Below are positions 15,625 to 24,055 of a stretch of 29,562 nucleotides of DNA, piece by piece. The stretch lies in assembly GCA_023426505.1 (NCBI GenBank), contig JAFAAP010000137.1, positions 1 through 29,562 of the forward strand. Direction: 5' to 3'. This DNA is from Pseudomonadota bacterium (GTDB taxonomy: Bacteria > Pseudomonadota > Alphaproteobacteria > Rhizobiales > Beijerinckiaceae). The first letter of the stretch is position 1. Every line of letters begins with the position of its first letter. Position numbers and translations under genes: made by a program. The notes under the pieces were generated by a model, which did not search any database, was not told the DNA's origin, and was given only the letters and a program-made list of their open reading frames with translations.

Positions 15625-17196
15625 ATGGCTGTTTTTCTATCCCAGGACGCAAGAGGTACCATTGTAGTTCGGACGGCCCCGGACCTTACCGGTCTGAATG
15701 ATCGTGATCTGATCATTGGCGATAACAATGCCAATATCATTGATGGCGGTGCTGGCGATGACACGCTGTTGGGCGGCAATGGCAATGACTTTCTGTTCGG
15801 CGGTGTCGGCCAGGACTCACTCGATGGCGGGCTCGGCATTGATCAAATAATTGGGGGGGCTGGCGACGACATCTACTCCGATGTCGAAGAACTCGACCTC
15901 GTCGGCGAGGCAGCCGGCGGCGGAACAGACCTCGTGCTCACGCGAGCGCCCACTCTGTTTCTGTCCGCAGAGGTCGAGAATCTGACCCGCACGGGATCGG
16001 ACAACTTTGTCGGAAACGGGAACAATCTCGCCAACGTCATTACGGGCGGAGCTGGGATCGACACGCTCAACGGGCTTGCGGGCAATGACACCATCGTGGG
16101 CGGGGTCGGCAACGACACCATGAACGGCGGCGTGGACGACGACCTCTTCATCTGGAACAACGGCGACAACACCGATACCAACAACGGCGAGGCCGGCAAC
16201 GACACGCAGTTGATCAACGGGGCGGCCGCCGCCGACATCGCGAACGTCACGGCCACAGGCGGCGTGGCGGTGTTCACGCGAACGAACCTGGTGCCGTTCA
16301 GCGTCAACATGACCAACATCGAGAGACTCGACCTGAGCCCTGGCGAGGGCGACGACCAGAGCACGGTCGGCAGCCTCACCGGGACTGCGGTAACCTTGGT
16401 GACCTTCGACGGCGGCGCCGGCAACGACCGGTTCGATGCCTCGGGCTCGTCGACCCCGGTCTCGGCCCAGGGCGGGACCGGCAACGACACCCTCAACGGC
16501 GGAACCGGGGTCGACACTCTGGCTGGTGGGCTTGGCGACGACAGCTACCTCGTCCAGAACCTCGGCGACATCGTCACCGAGGCGAGCGGCGGCGGCACCG
16601 ACTCGGTGGCGAGCAGCGTCACCTTTGCGCTCGGCGCCACCGCGGACGTTGAGTTTCTGTCGACCTCCAATGCTGCCGGGACCACGGACCTCAACCTAAC
16701 CGGTTCGTCGATCGGCAACACGATCAGAGGCAACGACGGACGCAATGTCCTCGCAGGCCTCGCAGGGGACGACGCGCTTTTCGGGCTCGGAGGCCGTGAC
16801 GACCTGCGCGGCGGGGACGGCGATGACGTGCTGAGCGGCGGCCGCGGCAGGGACGTCCTGCGCGGTGAGGCTGGCCGCGACACCTATCTCTTCGATGCGC
16901 GGGTCGTCAGGGCCGAGGCAGACGTCATCGTCGGCTTCAGCTCGGCTGACGACACAATCCAGCTCGACAGTGCGATCTTCCGGAACGTTCCGCGTGTCGG
17001 GCCGCAAGGACAAATCGCGTCGGACGCGTTCTTCCGCGGAAAGGCCGCGCAAGATGCAGAGGACCGCATCATTTATGACCAGGCTACCGGGTCACTCTAC
17101 TACGACCGCGACGGGACGGGCGGTGCGGCACAGATCAAGTTCGCCGACTTGGACAACGAGGCGCGCCTCCGCCTAAGCGACATCATCATCATCTGA
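15625..17196 (+). CDS. RTX-type calcium-binding repeat protein
   Basis: A 523-residue acidic protein from ATG 15625 with AGGGAGGA (15612-15619) upstream. Four clusters of nonapeptide GGxGxDxxx repeats are visible, at about residues 31-83, 137-175, 261-312 and 362-425 (GGAGDDTLL, GGDGDDVLS). They are separated by non-repeat beta-rich stretches (VEELDLVGEAAGGGTDLVL; DIVTEASGGGTDSVASSVTF). Such repeats bind Ca2+ and fold into a beta-roll outside the cell. The end, DVIVGFSSADDTIQLDSAIF to a short hydrophobic DIIII tail, matches C-terminal signals for type I secretion. No signal peptide and no secretion-system gene are present here. No enzymatic domain is recognised, so its role (surface, matrix or adhesion) is open. 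Confidence 0.9.
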   Translation: MAVFLSQDARGTIVVRTAPDLTGLNDRDLIIGDNNANIIDGGAGDDTLLGGNGNDFLFGGVGQDSLDGGLGIDQIIGGAGDDIYSDVEELDLVGEAAGGGTDLVLTRAPTLFLSAEVENLTRTGSDNFVGNGNNLANVITGGAGIDTLNGLAGNDTIVGGVGNDTMNGGVDDDLFIWNNGDNTDTNNGEAGNDTQLINGAAAADIANVTATGGVAVFTRTNLVPFSVNMTNIERLDLSPGEGDDQSTVGSLTGTAVTLVTFDGGAGNDRFDASGSSTPVSAQGGTGNDTLNGGTGVDTLAGGLGDDSYLVQNLGDIVTEASGGGTDSVASSVTFALGATADVEFLSTSNAAGTTDLNLTGSSIGNTIRGNDGRNVLAGLAGDDALFGLGGRDDLRGGDGDDVLSGGRGRDVLRGEAGRDTYLFDARVVRAEADVIVGFSSADDTIQLDSAIFRNVPRVGPQGQIASDAFFRGKAAQDAEDRIIYDQATGSLYYDRDGTGGAAQIKFADLDNEARLRLSDIIII

Positions 17197-17210
17197 TCGA
17201 TGCATGCCGA

Positions 17211-17233
17211 CGGGGAGGCTCAAAGCCTCCCCG
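17211..17233 (+). terminator. Rho-independent-like terminator of the RTX gene
   Basis: CGGGGAGGCT (17211-17220), loop CAA, AGCCTCCCCG (17224-17233): a perfect 10-bp stem 14 bases after the stop codon, followed by TTCCCG. The stem is strong; the T-tract is minimal. Confidence 0.78.
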
Positions 17234-17351
17234 TTCCCGATAATCTGCGTCGATGGCCGCTCTACGAGCGCCGCAAGCGCCTGGCGGGCCTGTTGAGCTG
17301 TGACCCTGCCCTCGGGTGTTACGCGACACCCGCCGAGTCGCGCCCACTCAT

Positions 17352-17852
17352 TCATTTCTTCGGCGGATCTGCCCAGATCCCTGCCTTACCCTTATTGACA
17401 AGCTTCAAGCTCGTTCCAATCCAAAAGCCCGAAACACAGAGTCCTCCAGGCTCCGCCATTTGCTCCAGTCGGGCTGCGACATTCACCCCGTCGCCGTAGA
17501 TGTCCCCGTCGGCTTCAATGATGATGTCGCCCAGGTTGATGCCGATCCGGAGTTGGAGGGTCTTGGGAGGTTCCCGGGAGCCCGTGGCAGCAAGGCACTG
17601 CTGAATCTTTGTGGCGCATCGGACGGCCTCGACGGGGCTGGAGAACTCAACCAGGATGCCATCGCCAGTGGTCTTCACCACGCGCCCTTGGTGGTCATCG
17701 ACCTTCGGTTCGAGCACCTCCCGGCGTAGGTCTTTGATCCTCGCCAGGGTTCCTTCCTCGTCCTGTCCCATCAGGGCGGAGAAGCCCACCACGTCAGCCG
17801 CAAGAACCGCGGCAAGGCGTCTTTGCGTTTTCTGATCCGCAGGAATAGTCAT
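17352..17852 (-). CDS. Truncated class III adenylate/guanylate cyclase domain protein
   Basis: From ATG 17852 the protein has 166 residues. Residues 10-142 form a class III cyclase domain of the kind that opens long TPR-type cyclases: RRLAAVLAADVVGFSALMG with metal ligand Asp20, VVKTTGDG with Lys60 and Asp64, and DGVNVAAR with Asn124 and Arg128. Catalytic residues are therefore all present. After GGLCVSG the sequence turns into unrelated residues (FWIGTSLKLVNKGKAG) and stops, where homologues continue for about 30 residues of the domain and usually a long C-terminal region. It is probably a truncated gene left by recombination near 17425. Whether the fragment still makes cAMP is doubtful because class III cyclases need the complete fold to dimerise. 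Confidence 0.75.
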   Translation of the reverse strand: MTIPADQKTQRRLAAVLAADVVGFSALMGQDEEGTLARIKDLRREVLEPKVDDHQGRVVKTTGDGILVEFSSPVEAVRCATKIQQCLAATGSREPPKTLQLRIGINLGDIIIEADGDIYGDGVNVAARLEQMAEPGGLCVSGFWIGTSLKLVNKGKAGIWADPPKK

Positions 17853-18947
17853 CCCGTACTGCTATGCAGGTGTTGAAGGATGATCGTGCTTCGTCACGTG
17901 CGCTCCGTCCAGAGGCAATATGGTGGCATCTCTCGGCGGCTTCGGGACGGCGAGGTCCGGAGCAGGCCCCTGCCAGCGGTGCCTGACAATATGAAAATGA
18001 AATCTCTTCTATCCGAGTACTTACTTGCTGACCAGTGGTCTTTGTTGCCGAATGCCGCAAGGTAGCGCGGGAGAGTCCGCGCGATGAGTAGGAACAGGTT
18101 ATGCATATAGAGCCGATTGGAAGCATCGCTCCGGATTGGAGGCCGTGAAGGTCCGGAAGGGGTGAATCTGAGCCGTTGGGCTTGGCCTTATCAAGGTCAG
18201 CTTGCCTCGCGAGTGTGGAAGTACGGCTAAGGTCAGCATCGTGCCATAACGAGACCTTCCCATCTTGATGGATGGGGCTCCCCGAACAGGGGCGCCGCGG
18301 CTGAAGATGCGATCCTCTGCACCCGCTCGATTGATGATTGCGGCTGCTCACTGATGGTCGTTCAGGGTGTGAGCCGTCGGCGATCCGGTTCCTGCGGCCT
18401 TACGCAGGCGGGGCCATAGGCGCTACTCAAAGGTGGCGTGGCGCAAGTGATGTGCGGCGTCGCGGCTACGCACCACTACGATTCCTTTGCGTTCCGTGAT
18501 TATGCCGATCCAGGACGGAGGTAGTTCTTGGGTTGCCAGGATGCGGCGGCCTTTTCGTAATAATATAACATACACGGAAAGCTCGAAACACCTGGGTGGT
18601 CACGAGGGTTATCGGTGGCGCCAGCCGGTTGCCTAAGGCAATGTGAGCACGACAAGGAGAACACGGGCCAAATGGAGGAGGGCGATTGCGTGAGCGTCGC
18701 CGTCCTTGTCCTCACAAGCAATCACCGTCTCCATCAGGCCGCCCGGCATTCCGGAAAAGTATGCTGCATCCATATTGATGAGATCTTCGTTGCCGAATGT
18801 CAAAAAAGTATCGGCGAGAACTTAAAAACGTGCTGGCACGTGCCGGTGCCGGAGATTACCGTCAGTGCCAGCAAGAGCCGAAACAAAGTCGGCCGGCTGG
18901 GAGCGAAGGGCGCTGCGGCCATCCGCATCGACCTGGAGGAAACGGAC
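17853..18947. other. About 1.1 kb without a convincing gene
   Basis: Reading both strands gives only frames with irregular composition and no ribosome site. An open frame upstream of the AraC gene (from 18615) lacks domain content and is not counted as coding. The region holds an AT-richer patch around 18555-18580 (AATAATATAACATACA), which may contain promoter elements. It probably contains remnants of deleted DNA. Confidence 0.4.
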
Positions 18948-19925
18948 ATGGAGCCGGATCTGGAAGTCGTTCAGATAAGGCCTGGCGAGTCGTTCGCCGC
19001 CTGGTCGCACGGCTATCCCTACCGCACGGTGCGCTGGCACTTTCATCCCGAATACGAACTGCATCAGGTGGTTGCCACCAAGGGGCGCTATTTCGTCGGC
19101 GACTTCATCGGCGAATTCGAGCCCGTCAATCTGGTGCTCACCGGACCGAACCTTCCGCACAATTGGGTGAGCGATGTTCCAAAGGACATGGTCGTTCCCC
19201 TCCGCTGCCGCATCATCCAGTTCAGCGAGGGCTTCATCAGTGGAGCCATGACGGCGCTGCCTGAACTCGCAGCGCTGTCGCCAGTCCTGGAATCCTCCCG
19301 GCGCGGCGTTCTCTTCAGCCCGGAGACGAGCCATGAGATTGCTCCTTTGATGGCCGAGATGATGGACGCACAGGGCGTGCGCCGCATTGAATTGTTCATG
19401 TTGATCGCCGGATTGCTGAGCCGTGCGAAGGGATCGCGGATGCTGGCCAGCGCCAGCTACCTGCCTGACCCGTCGGGGTACATGTCTGTCGGGATTAACA
19501 AGGCGCTTGCCTTTATCCGCGAGAACCTGACACAGCCCTTCGGCGAGGCGAATCTCGCGGCGATTGCCGGCCAATCGACAAGCAGTTTCTCGCGCGCCTT
19601 TCGCCAGCACACGGGCATGTCCCTGGTGCAGTACGTCAAGCGATTACGCATCAATCTCGCATGCCAGATCCTGATGAGTGACGAGCAGGCCTCGATCACC
19701 AGCGTCTGCTACGAGGTCGGCTACAATAATCTGTCCAATTTCAACAGACAATTCTTGGCCGAAAAAGGCATGACGCCCTCTCAGTTCTGGCGTCTTCTGC
19801 TCGACAGCGGCAACGCGGCCAAGACGGCCAAGTCTTCTCAGGGAGGCGCCAGACAATACCACCTCAATCCACGAGAGAACGGCCGGGCCCCGCACGAGGG
19901 CCCGCGGGAAGAAGTGCTCTGCTGA
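18948..19925 (+). CDS. AraC-family transcriptional regulator of the pentitol cluster
   Basis: The ATG at 18948 is chosen because GGAGGA sits at 18935-18940 and family-like sequence begins here; upstream in-frame codons have no domain. The 325-residue protein has an N-terminal cupin-like sensor (about 15-75: RWHFHPEYELHQVV, GDFIGEFEPVNLVLTGPNLPH) and a C-terminal double helix-turn-helix (about 184-282: NLAAIAGQSTSSFSRAFRQH; ITSVCYEVGYNNLSNFNRQF). Such proteins switch on catabolic operons when sugar binds. It lies 84 bases before a sugar-binding protein gene in the same direction, so the ABC/dehydrogenase operon is its likely target. The last about 35 residues are polar and unlike the family, and may be an extended, non-essential tail. 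Confidence 0.9.
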   Translation: MEPDLEVVQIRPGESFAAWSHGYPYRTVRWHFHPEYELHQVVATKGRYFVGDFIGEFEPVNLVLTGPNLPHNWVSDVPKDMVVPLRCRIIQFSEGFISGAMTALPELAALSPVLESSRRGVLFSPETSHEIAPLMAEMMDAQGVRRIELFMLIAGLLSRAKGSRMLASASYLPDPSGYMSVGINKALAFIRENLTQPFGEANLAAIAGQSTSSFSRAFRQHTGMSLVQYVKRLRINLACQILMSDEQASITSVCYEVGYNNLSNFNRQFLAEKGMTPSQFWRLLLDSGNAAKTAKSSQGGARQYHLNPRENGRAPHEGPREEVLC

Positions 19926-19962
19926 GGGCGCACCGGGGAGCGGCATGGTCCTGTCCACGAGA

Positions 19963-19977
19963 CAGGCGGTTCGCCTG
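19963..19977 (+). promoter_or_regulatory. Small stem-loop before the sugar-binding protein gene
   Basis: CAGGCG (19963-19968), loop GTT, CGCCTG (19972-19977), perfect. It lies between the regulator stop and the ribosome site of the next gene and may stop regulator transcription or protect the downstream mRNA. Confidence 0.35.
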
Positions 19978-20009
19978 CCCTACAACAAGTGCAAATGGGA
20001 GAGAAACGA

Positions 20010-21086
20010 ATGATCAAGTCTTCATGGAAACTCGGCGGCCTTGCGGCGCTGACCCTGTCCCTGCTCGCCGGAGCCGGCGTTGCCATGGCCCAGAACGCGA
20101 AGGTGACCAACGCCACAGTGGCGTTCCTGATGCCCGATCAGGCCTCCACCCGCTATGAGGAGCACGACTTCCCCGGCTTCAAGGCCGAGATGGAAAAGCT
20201 CTGCCCGACCTGCAAGGTCATCTATCAGAATGCCGATGCGAACGTGTCGCGCCAGCAGCAGCAATTCAACTCCACAATCTCGCAGGGTGCGAAGGTGATC
20301 GTGCTCGACCCGGTCGATTCCGCCGCAGCCGCCTCGCTGGTGAAGCAAGCGCAGGGCCAGGGCATCAAGGTGATCGCCTATGATCGCCCAATACCCGATG
20401 CGAAGGCCGATTTCTACGTTTCGTTCGACAATCAAGCCATCGGCAAGTCCATCGCGGATTCGCTGGTGCAGCACCTGAAGAAATCCAATGTCACCGCCGG
20501 GAGCGGCATGGGTGTTCTGCAGATCAACGGCTCGCCGACCGACGCGGCTGCGGGCCTGATCAAGAAGGGCATCCACGAGGGCCTCGACAACAGCGGCTAC
20601 CCGATACTGGCGGAATTCGACACGCCGGAATGGGCGCCCCCGAAGGCGCAGCAATGGGCCAGCGGCCAGATCACCCGCTTCAACAAGAACATCCTCGGCG
20701 TGGTAGCGGCCAATGACGGCACGGCTGGCGGCGCCATCGCGGCGTTCAAGGCTGCCGGCATGAACCCGGTTCCGCCCGTCACCGGCAACGATGCGACGAT
20801 TGCGGCCCTGCAGCTGATCATCGCCGGCGATCAGTACAACACGATCTCCAAGCCGAGCGAGATCGTGGCCGCCGCCGCTGCGAATGTCGCCATTCAACTC
20901 CTGGGCGGCGAAACACCGAAAGCCGACACGACGCTCTTCAACACGCCGTCCAAGCTGTTCGTGCCTGCCGTAATCACGGCGGAGAACCTGAAGGCGGAGA
21001 TCATCGACAAGAAGATCAATACGGCCGAACAGCTCTGCTCGGGCCGTTATGTGGAAGGCTGCAAGAAGCTGGGCATCCCCCAGTAA
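20010..21086 (+). CDS. Periplasmic sugar/pentitol-binding protein of an ABC importer
   Basis: A 358-residue protein; ATG 20010 follows GGGAGAGA (19997-20004) and opens a signal peptide of about 27 residues ending VAMAQ. The mature part is a periplasmic binding protein of the ribose/xylose type: VTNATVAFLMPDQASTRYEE, then ISQGAKVIVLDPVDSAAAA and IKVIAYDRPIPDAKADFYVS. This opening is typical of the XylF-like group. It captures the substrate and delivers it to the permease. Neighbouring ribitol dehydrogenase and pentulose-type kinase genes suggest ribitol or a related pentitol; the sequence alone cannot tell it from xylose. It is the first gene of the transport operon and is separated from the ATPase gene by a stem-loop. 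Confidence 0.92.
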   Translation: MIKSSWKLGGLAALTLSLLAGAGVAMAQNAKVTNATVAFLMPDQASTRYEEHDFPGFKAEMEKLCPTCKVIYQNADANVSRQQQQFNSTISQGAKVIVLDPVDSAAAASLVKQAQGQGIKVIAYDRPIPDAKADFYVSFDNQAIGKSIADSLVQHLKKSNVTAGSGMGVLQINGSPTDAAAGLIKKGIHEGLDNSGYPILAEFDTPEWAPPKAQQWASGQITRFNKNILGVVAANDGTAGGAIAAFKAAGMNPVPPVTGNDATIAALQLIIAGDQYNTISKPSEIVAAAAANVAIQLLGGETPKADTTLFNTPSKLFVPAVITAENLKAEIIDKKINTAEQLCSGRYVEGCKKLGIPQ

Positions 21087-21097
21087 ACAGCGAACTT

Positions 21098-21126
21098 CGT
21101 CCGGCTGGCCGTAAGGCAGCCGGACG
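21098..21126 (+). promoter_or_regulatory. Intercistronic stem-loop between binding-protein and ATPase genes
   Basis: CGTCCGGCTG (21098-21107) and CAGCCGGACG (21117-21126) form a perfect 10-bp stem with a 9-base loop. In ABC importer operons such stems after the binding-protein gene commonly keep its mRNA more abundant than the downstream part, by slowing 3' decay or by partial termination. That role is inferred here from position. Confidence 0.65.
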
Positions 21127-21168
21127 TCATGCGTGGCGCCGGCAAGGCGCTTGCGGAGTTGAGGAAGA

Positions 21169-21993
21169 ATGGACAGAACCCAGGAGCCGCGCAACACGCG
21201 CGAACCAGTGCTCAGCCTGCGCGGAATCTCGAAGCATTTCGGTGCCGTTTCGGCTTTGGCCGACATCGATCTGGACGTGCATGCGGGTGAGGTCGTGGCC
21301 CTTGTCGGCGACAACGGCGCGGGCAAGTCGACGCTCGTCAAGATCTTGGCGGGAGTGCACCAGCCGAGTTCCGGATCGATCACCTTCCGCGGCAAGCCGG
21401 TGACACTCCCCGATCCCAGTGCGGCGCTCGCCCTCGGGATCGCGACCGTGTTCCAGGATCTCGCCTTGTGCGAAAACCTCGATGTGGTCGCTAACATCTT
21501 CCTCGGCCGCGAGCTCAGCCCCTACCGGCTCGACGAGGTGTCCATGGAACTGAAGGCTTGGACCCTGCTCAACGAGTTGTCCGCGCGCATCCCCAGCGTG
21601 CGGGAGCCCGTCGCCTCCCTCTCGGGCGGCCAGCGCCAGACCGTCGCCATCGCGCGCTCGCTGCTGCTCGAGCCCAAGCTCATTCTGCTGGACGAGCCCA
21701 CGGCCGCCCTCGGCGTCGCGCAGACGGCCGAGGTGCTCGACCTGATCGAGCGCGTCCGCGACCGGGGCCTCGGGGTCATCATGATCAGCCACAACATGGA
21801 GGATGTGCGCGCCGTCGCGGACCGCATCGTCGTGCTCAGGCTCGGCCGCAACAACGGTGTCTTCGAGCCCGATGCGTCGAACCAGGAACTCGTCAGCGCC
21901 ATCACGGGCGCGGCGAACAACTCGGTCTCGCGCCGCGCCAGCCGACGCCAAGCGCAACGCACGCAAGGCCCGGCACCGGAGGAACGCCCATGA
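21169..21993 (+). CDS. Sugar ABC importer ATPase (single nucleotide-binding domain)
   Basis: A 274-residue protein from ATG 21169, preceded by GAGGAAGA. Motifs in order: Walker A GDNGAGKST (47-55), Q-loop Gln96 in VFQDLAL, signature LSGGQ (151-155), Walker B LILLDEP (171-177) and H-loop His208 (ISHNM). It powers import by the neighbouring permease. Classic XylG, RbsA and AraG proteins carry two such domains in about 500 residues; this one has a single domain, like the FrcA-type subunits, so it would work as a homodimer. Its stop overlaps the permease start (ATGA at 21990-21993), showing translational coupling. The Arg/Gln-rich tail (RRASRRQAQRTQ) is not a known domain. Confidence 0.95.
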   Translation: MDRTQEPRNTREPVLSLRGISKHFGAVSALADIDLDVHAGEVVALVGDNGAGKSTLVKILAGVHQPSSGSITFRGKPVTLPDPSAALALGIATVFQDLALCENLDVVANIFLGRELSPYRLDEVSMELKAWTLLNELSARIPSVREPVASLSGGQRQTVAIARSLLLEPKLILLDEPTAALGVAQTAEVLDLIERVRDRGLGVIMISHNMEDVRAVADRIVVLRLGRNNGVFEPDASNQELVSAITGAANNSVSRRASRRQAQRTQGPAPEERP

Positions 21994-23249
21994 CCAAGGG
22001 TGCAGAGCAGAACGCGCAGGCCGCTCCGCTTCTCGACCGCAGGGACGAGCGTGTGAAGCATGCGGAAGGCATCGCTGGCTCGGCCCGCGCCTTTTGGGAC
22101 AGGATCCGCTCCGGCGATCTCGGCTCGCTTCCGGTGGTGGTCGGCCTGGCGATCATCTGGACGGTCTTTCAAAGCCTCAATCCGGTGTTCCTGGCGCCGA
22201 ACAATCTCGTCAATCTCCTGTTCGATTGCTCGACGGTCGGCGTGATCGCGCTCGGAATCGTGTGCATCCTGATTGTCGGCGAAATCGATCTGTCGGTGGG
22301 ATCGGTCAGCGGCTTCGCATCCGCGCTCATCGGCGTGCTGTGGGTCAACCAGGGCTGGCCCGTCGCGATCGCCATTCTGGTGGCGCTCGTCTTCGGCGTT
22401 CTGATCGGCGCGCTCTATGCAGTCCTGTTCAACCGCTTCGGTATGCCGAGCTTCGTGGTGACCCTCGCGGGCCTTCTGTCCATCCTGGGCCTGCAGCTCT
22501 ACCTGCTCGGCTCCACCGGCTCGATTAACCTGCCCTATGAAGCGCCCCTGGTGAACTTCGGCCAGCTGCTCGTGATGCCGGATCCCGTGTCCTACGCTCT
22601 TGCAGCACTCCCCGGGATCGTGATGTTCGTGCTGGGCTACCGCACTGCAGCCCGGAGGCGCGAAGCAGGATTGTCGCCTCAGCCGCTGACCAGCCTGCTC
22701 CTGTGCTGCGTGCTGGTCACCGTCGTTCTCGAATTTGTCGTCTATTACCTCAACCTCGATCGCGGTATCCCGTGGATGTTCGGCCTCTTCGTGGGCCTCG
22801 TCGTAGTAATGAACTATGCCCTCACGCGCACGAAATGGGGCCGCCAGATGCTGGCGGTCGGCGGCAATCGTGAGGCCGCGCGCCGCGCGGGCATTAATGT
22901 GCGCTTCATCTACATGACCGCGTTCATGCTCTGCTCGGGCCTCGCTGCGGCCGGAGGCATTCTCTCCGCCGCGCGTCTCGCCTCCGCGAGCCAGCAGGCG
23001 GGCACCGGCGACGTCAATCTGAACGCCATCGCCGCCGCCGTCATCGGTGGAACCAGCCTGTTCGGCGGCCGCGGCAGCGCCTATTCGGCCCTGCTCGGTA
23101 TCATCGTCATCCAGTCGATCGCAAGCGGGCTGACGCTCCTCGATCTCTCCTCATCGCTCCGGTACATGATCACCGGCGCCGTGCTGGCCATTGCGGTCAT
23201 CGTCGACTCCTTGGCGCGCCGCTCGCGCGTATCCCATGGCCGGGCCTGA
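21990..23249 (+). CDS. Sugar ABC importer permease (XylH/RbsC type)
   Basis: A 419-residue inner-membrane protein whose ATG overlaps the ATPase stop by four bases. A polar N-terminus of about 45 residues is followed by roughly ten hydrophobic helices. Family-typical stretches are IVGEIDLSVGSVSGF and NLNAIAAAVIGGTSLFGGRG, which in BPD-type sugar permeases of the RbsC/XylH group lie near the translocation path and the ATPase contact. A central insert between helices (GYRTAARRREAGLSPQPLTS) is characteristic of the longer XylH-like branch. With the binding protein and ATPase it forms a complete high-affinity importer, probably for a pentitol given the downstream dehydrogenase. No lesion is seen. 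Confidence 0.94.
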   Translation: MTKGAEQNAQAAPLLDRRDERVKHAEGIAGSARAFWDRIRSGDLGSLPVVVGLAIIWTVFQSLNPVFLAPNNLVNLLFDCSTVGVIALGIVCILIVGEIDLSVGSVSGFASALIGVLWVNQGWPVAIAILVALVFGVLIGALYAVLFNRFGMPSFVVTLAGLLSILGLQLYLLGSTGSINLPYEAPLVNFGQLLVMPDPVSYALAALPGIVMFVLGYRTAARRREAGLSPQPLTSLLLCCVLVTVVLEFVVYYLNLDRGIPWMFGLFVGLVVVMNYALTRTKWGRQMLAVGGNREAARRAGINVRFIYMTAFMLCSGLAAAGGILSAARLASASQQAGTGDVNLNAIAAAVIGGTSLFGGRGSAYSALLGIIVIQSIASGLTLLDLSSSLRYMITGAVLAIAVIVDSLARRSRVSHGRA

Positions 23250-23270
23250 AACCAAGACGAAGGAAAAACC

Positions 23271-23999
23271 ATGGGTGAGAAACTATCCGGCAAAGTCGCC
23301 GCCATCACCGGAGCGGCCTCCGGCATCGGCCTCGAATGCGCCCGGATCCTCCTCTCCGAAGGTGCGCGGGTCGTGCTGGTCGACCGCGACGAAGAAGCGT
23401 TGAAAACCGTCTGCGCCGAACTTGGCCCGCAGGCCCTCCCCCTGCGGGTCGACGTCACCGATCCGGCGAGCGTCTCGCGCATGATGCCGCAGATCCTCGA
23501 GCAGGCAGGCCAGCTCGACATCTTCCACGCTAATGCCGGCTCCTATGTTGGCGGCGAGATTCTGAAAGGGGATCCCGATGCTTGGGACCGCATGCTGAAT
23601 CTCAACATCAATGCTGTGTTCCGCTCCGTCCATGCCGTGCTTCCGCACATGGTGGAGCGCAAGACCGGCGACATCATGGTGACGAGCTCCATCTCAGGCC
23701 TGGTTCCCGTGGTGTGGGAGCCGATCTACACCGCCTCCAAACACGCCATACAGGCCTTCGTGCATACGGTCCGACGGCAGGTCGCCCCGCACGGCCTGCG
23801 CGTTGGTGCCGTCGCACCCGGACCTGTGGTCACGGCCCTGATCAAGGACTGGCCAAAGGACAAGCTGGATGCGGAGCTGGCCGCAGGCGGCCTGATGCAG
23901 CCCATGGAAGTGGCCGAAGCGGTCCTCTTCATGCTGACGAGACCCCGCAACGTCACCATTCGCGATCTCGTCATCCTGCCGCAGAGCAACGACCTGTAA
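23271..23999 (+). CDS. rbtD: Ribitol 2-dehydrogenase (short-chain dehydrogenase)
   Basis: A 242-residue cytoplasmic enzyme; ATG 23271 follows GAAGGA (23258-23263). It has the NAD-binding TGAASGIG (13-20), NAG (88-90), catalytic Ser140, Tyr153 and Lys157 (YTASK). From memory, long stretches closely resemble the Klebsiella ribitol dehydrogenase: SGKVAAITGAASGIGLECAR, LDIFHANAG, VVWEPIYTASK, VRRQVAPHGLRVGAV, and the end VILPQSNDL. It should oxidise ribitol to D-ribulose with NAD+. It lies 21 bases after the permease gene and just before a pentulose-type kinase, which would phosphorylate the ribulose. Another polyol substrate is possible, but the resemblance is much stronger than the family average. 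Confidence 0.9.
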   Translation: MGEKLSGKVAAITGAASGIGLECARILLSEGARVVLVDRDEEALKTVCAELGPQALPLRVDVTDPASVSRMMPQILEQAGQLDIFHANAGSYVGGEILKGDPDAWDRMLNLNINAVFRSVHAVLPHMVERKTGDIMVTSSISGLVPVVWEPIYTASKHAIQAFVHTVRRQVAPHGLRVGAVAPGPVVTALIKDWPKDKLDAELAAGGLMQPMEVAEAVLFMLTRPRNVTIRDLVILPQSNDL

Positions 24000-24055
24000 T
24001 GCGCGCCCGCGCAAGACATCGTCCCTCATAACCTTCTCTGGATGAGTGAACGCTC

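Noticed and set aside
17794..18351. 185-codon minus-strand frame upstream of the cyclase
   Set aside because: Irregular composition rich in Ser, Arg and Cys, no ribosome site, and it overlaps the start of the cyclase.
18480..18530. Possible insertion-sequence end near GTGATTATGCCGATCC
   Set aside because: It felt familiar from IS termini, but only one copy is present, with no transposase or partner repeat, so it cannot be supported.
20022..21497. 491-codon minus-strand frame over the sugar-binding protein gene
   Set aside because: Arg/Gly/Leu-rich with no domain; the plus-strand genes are clearly real.
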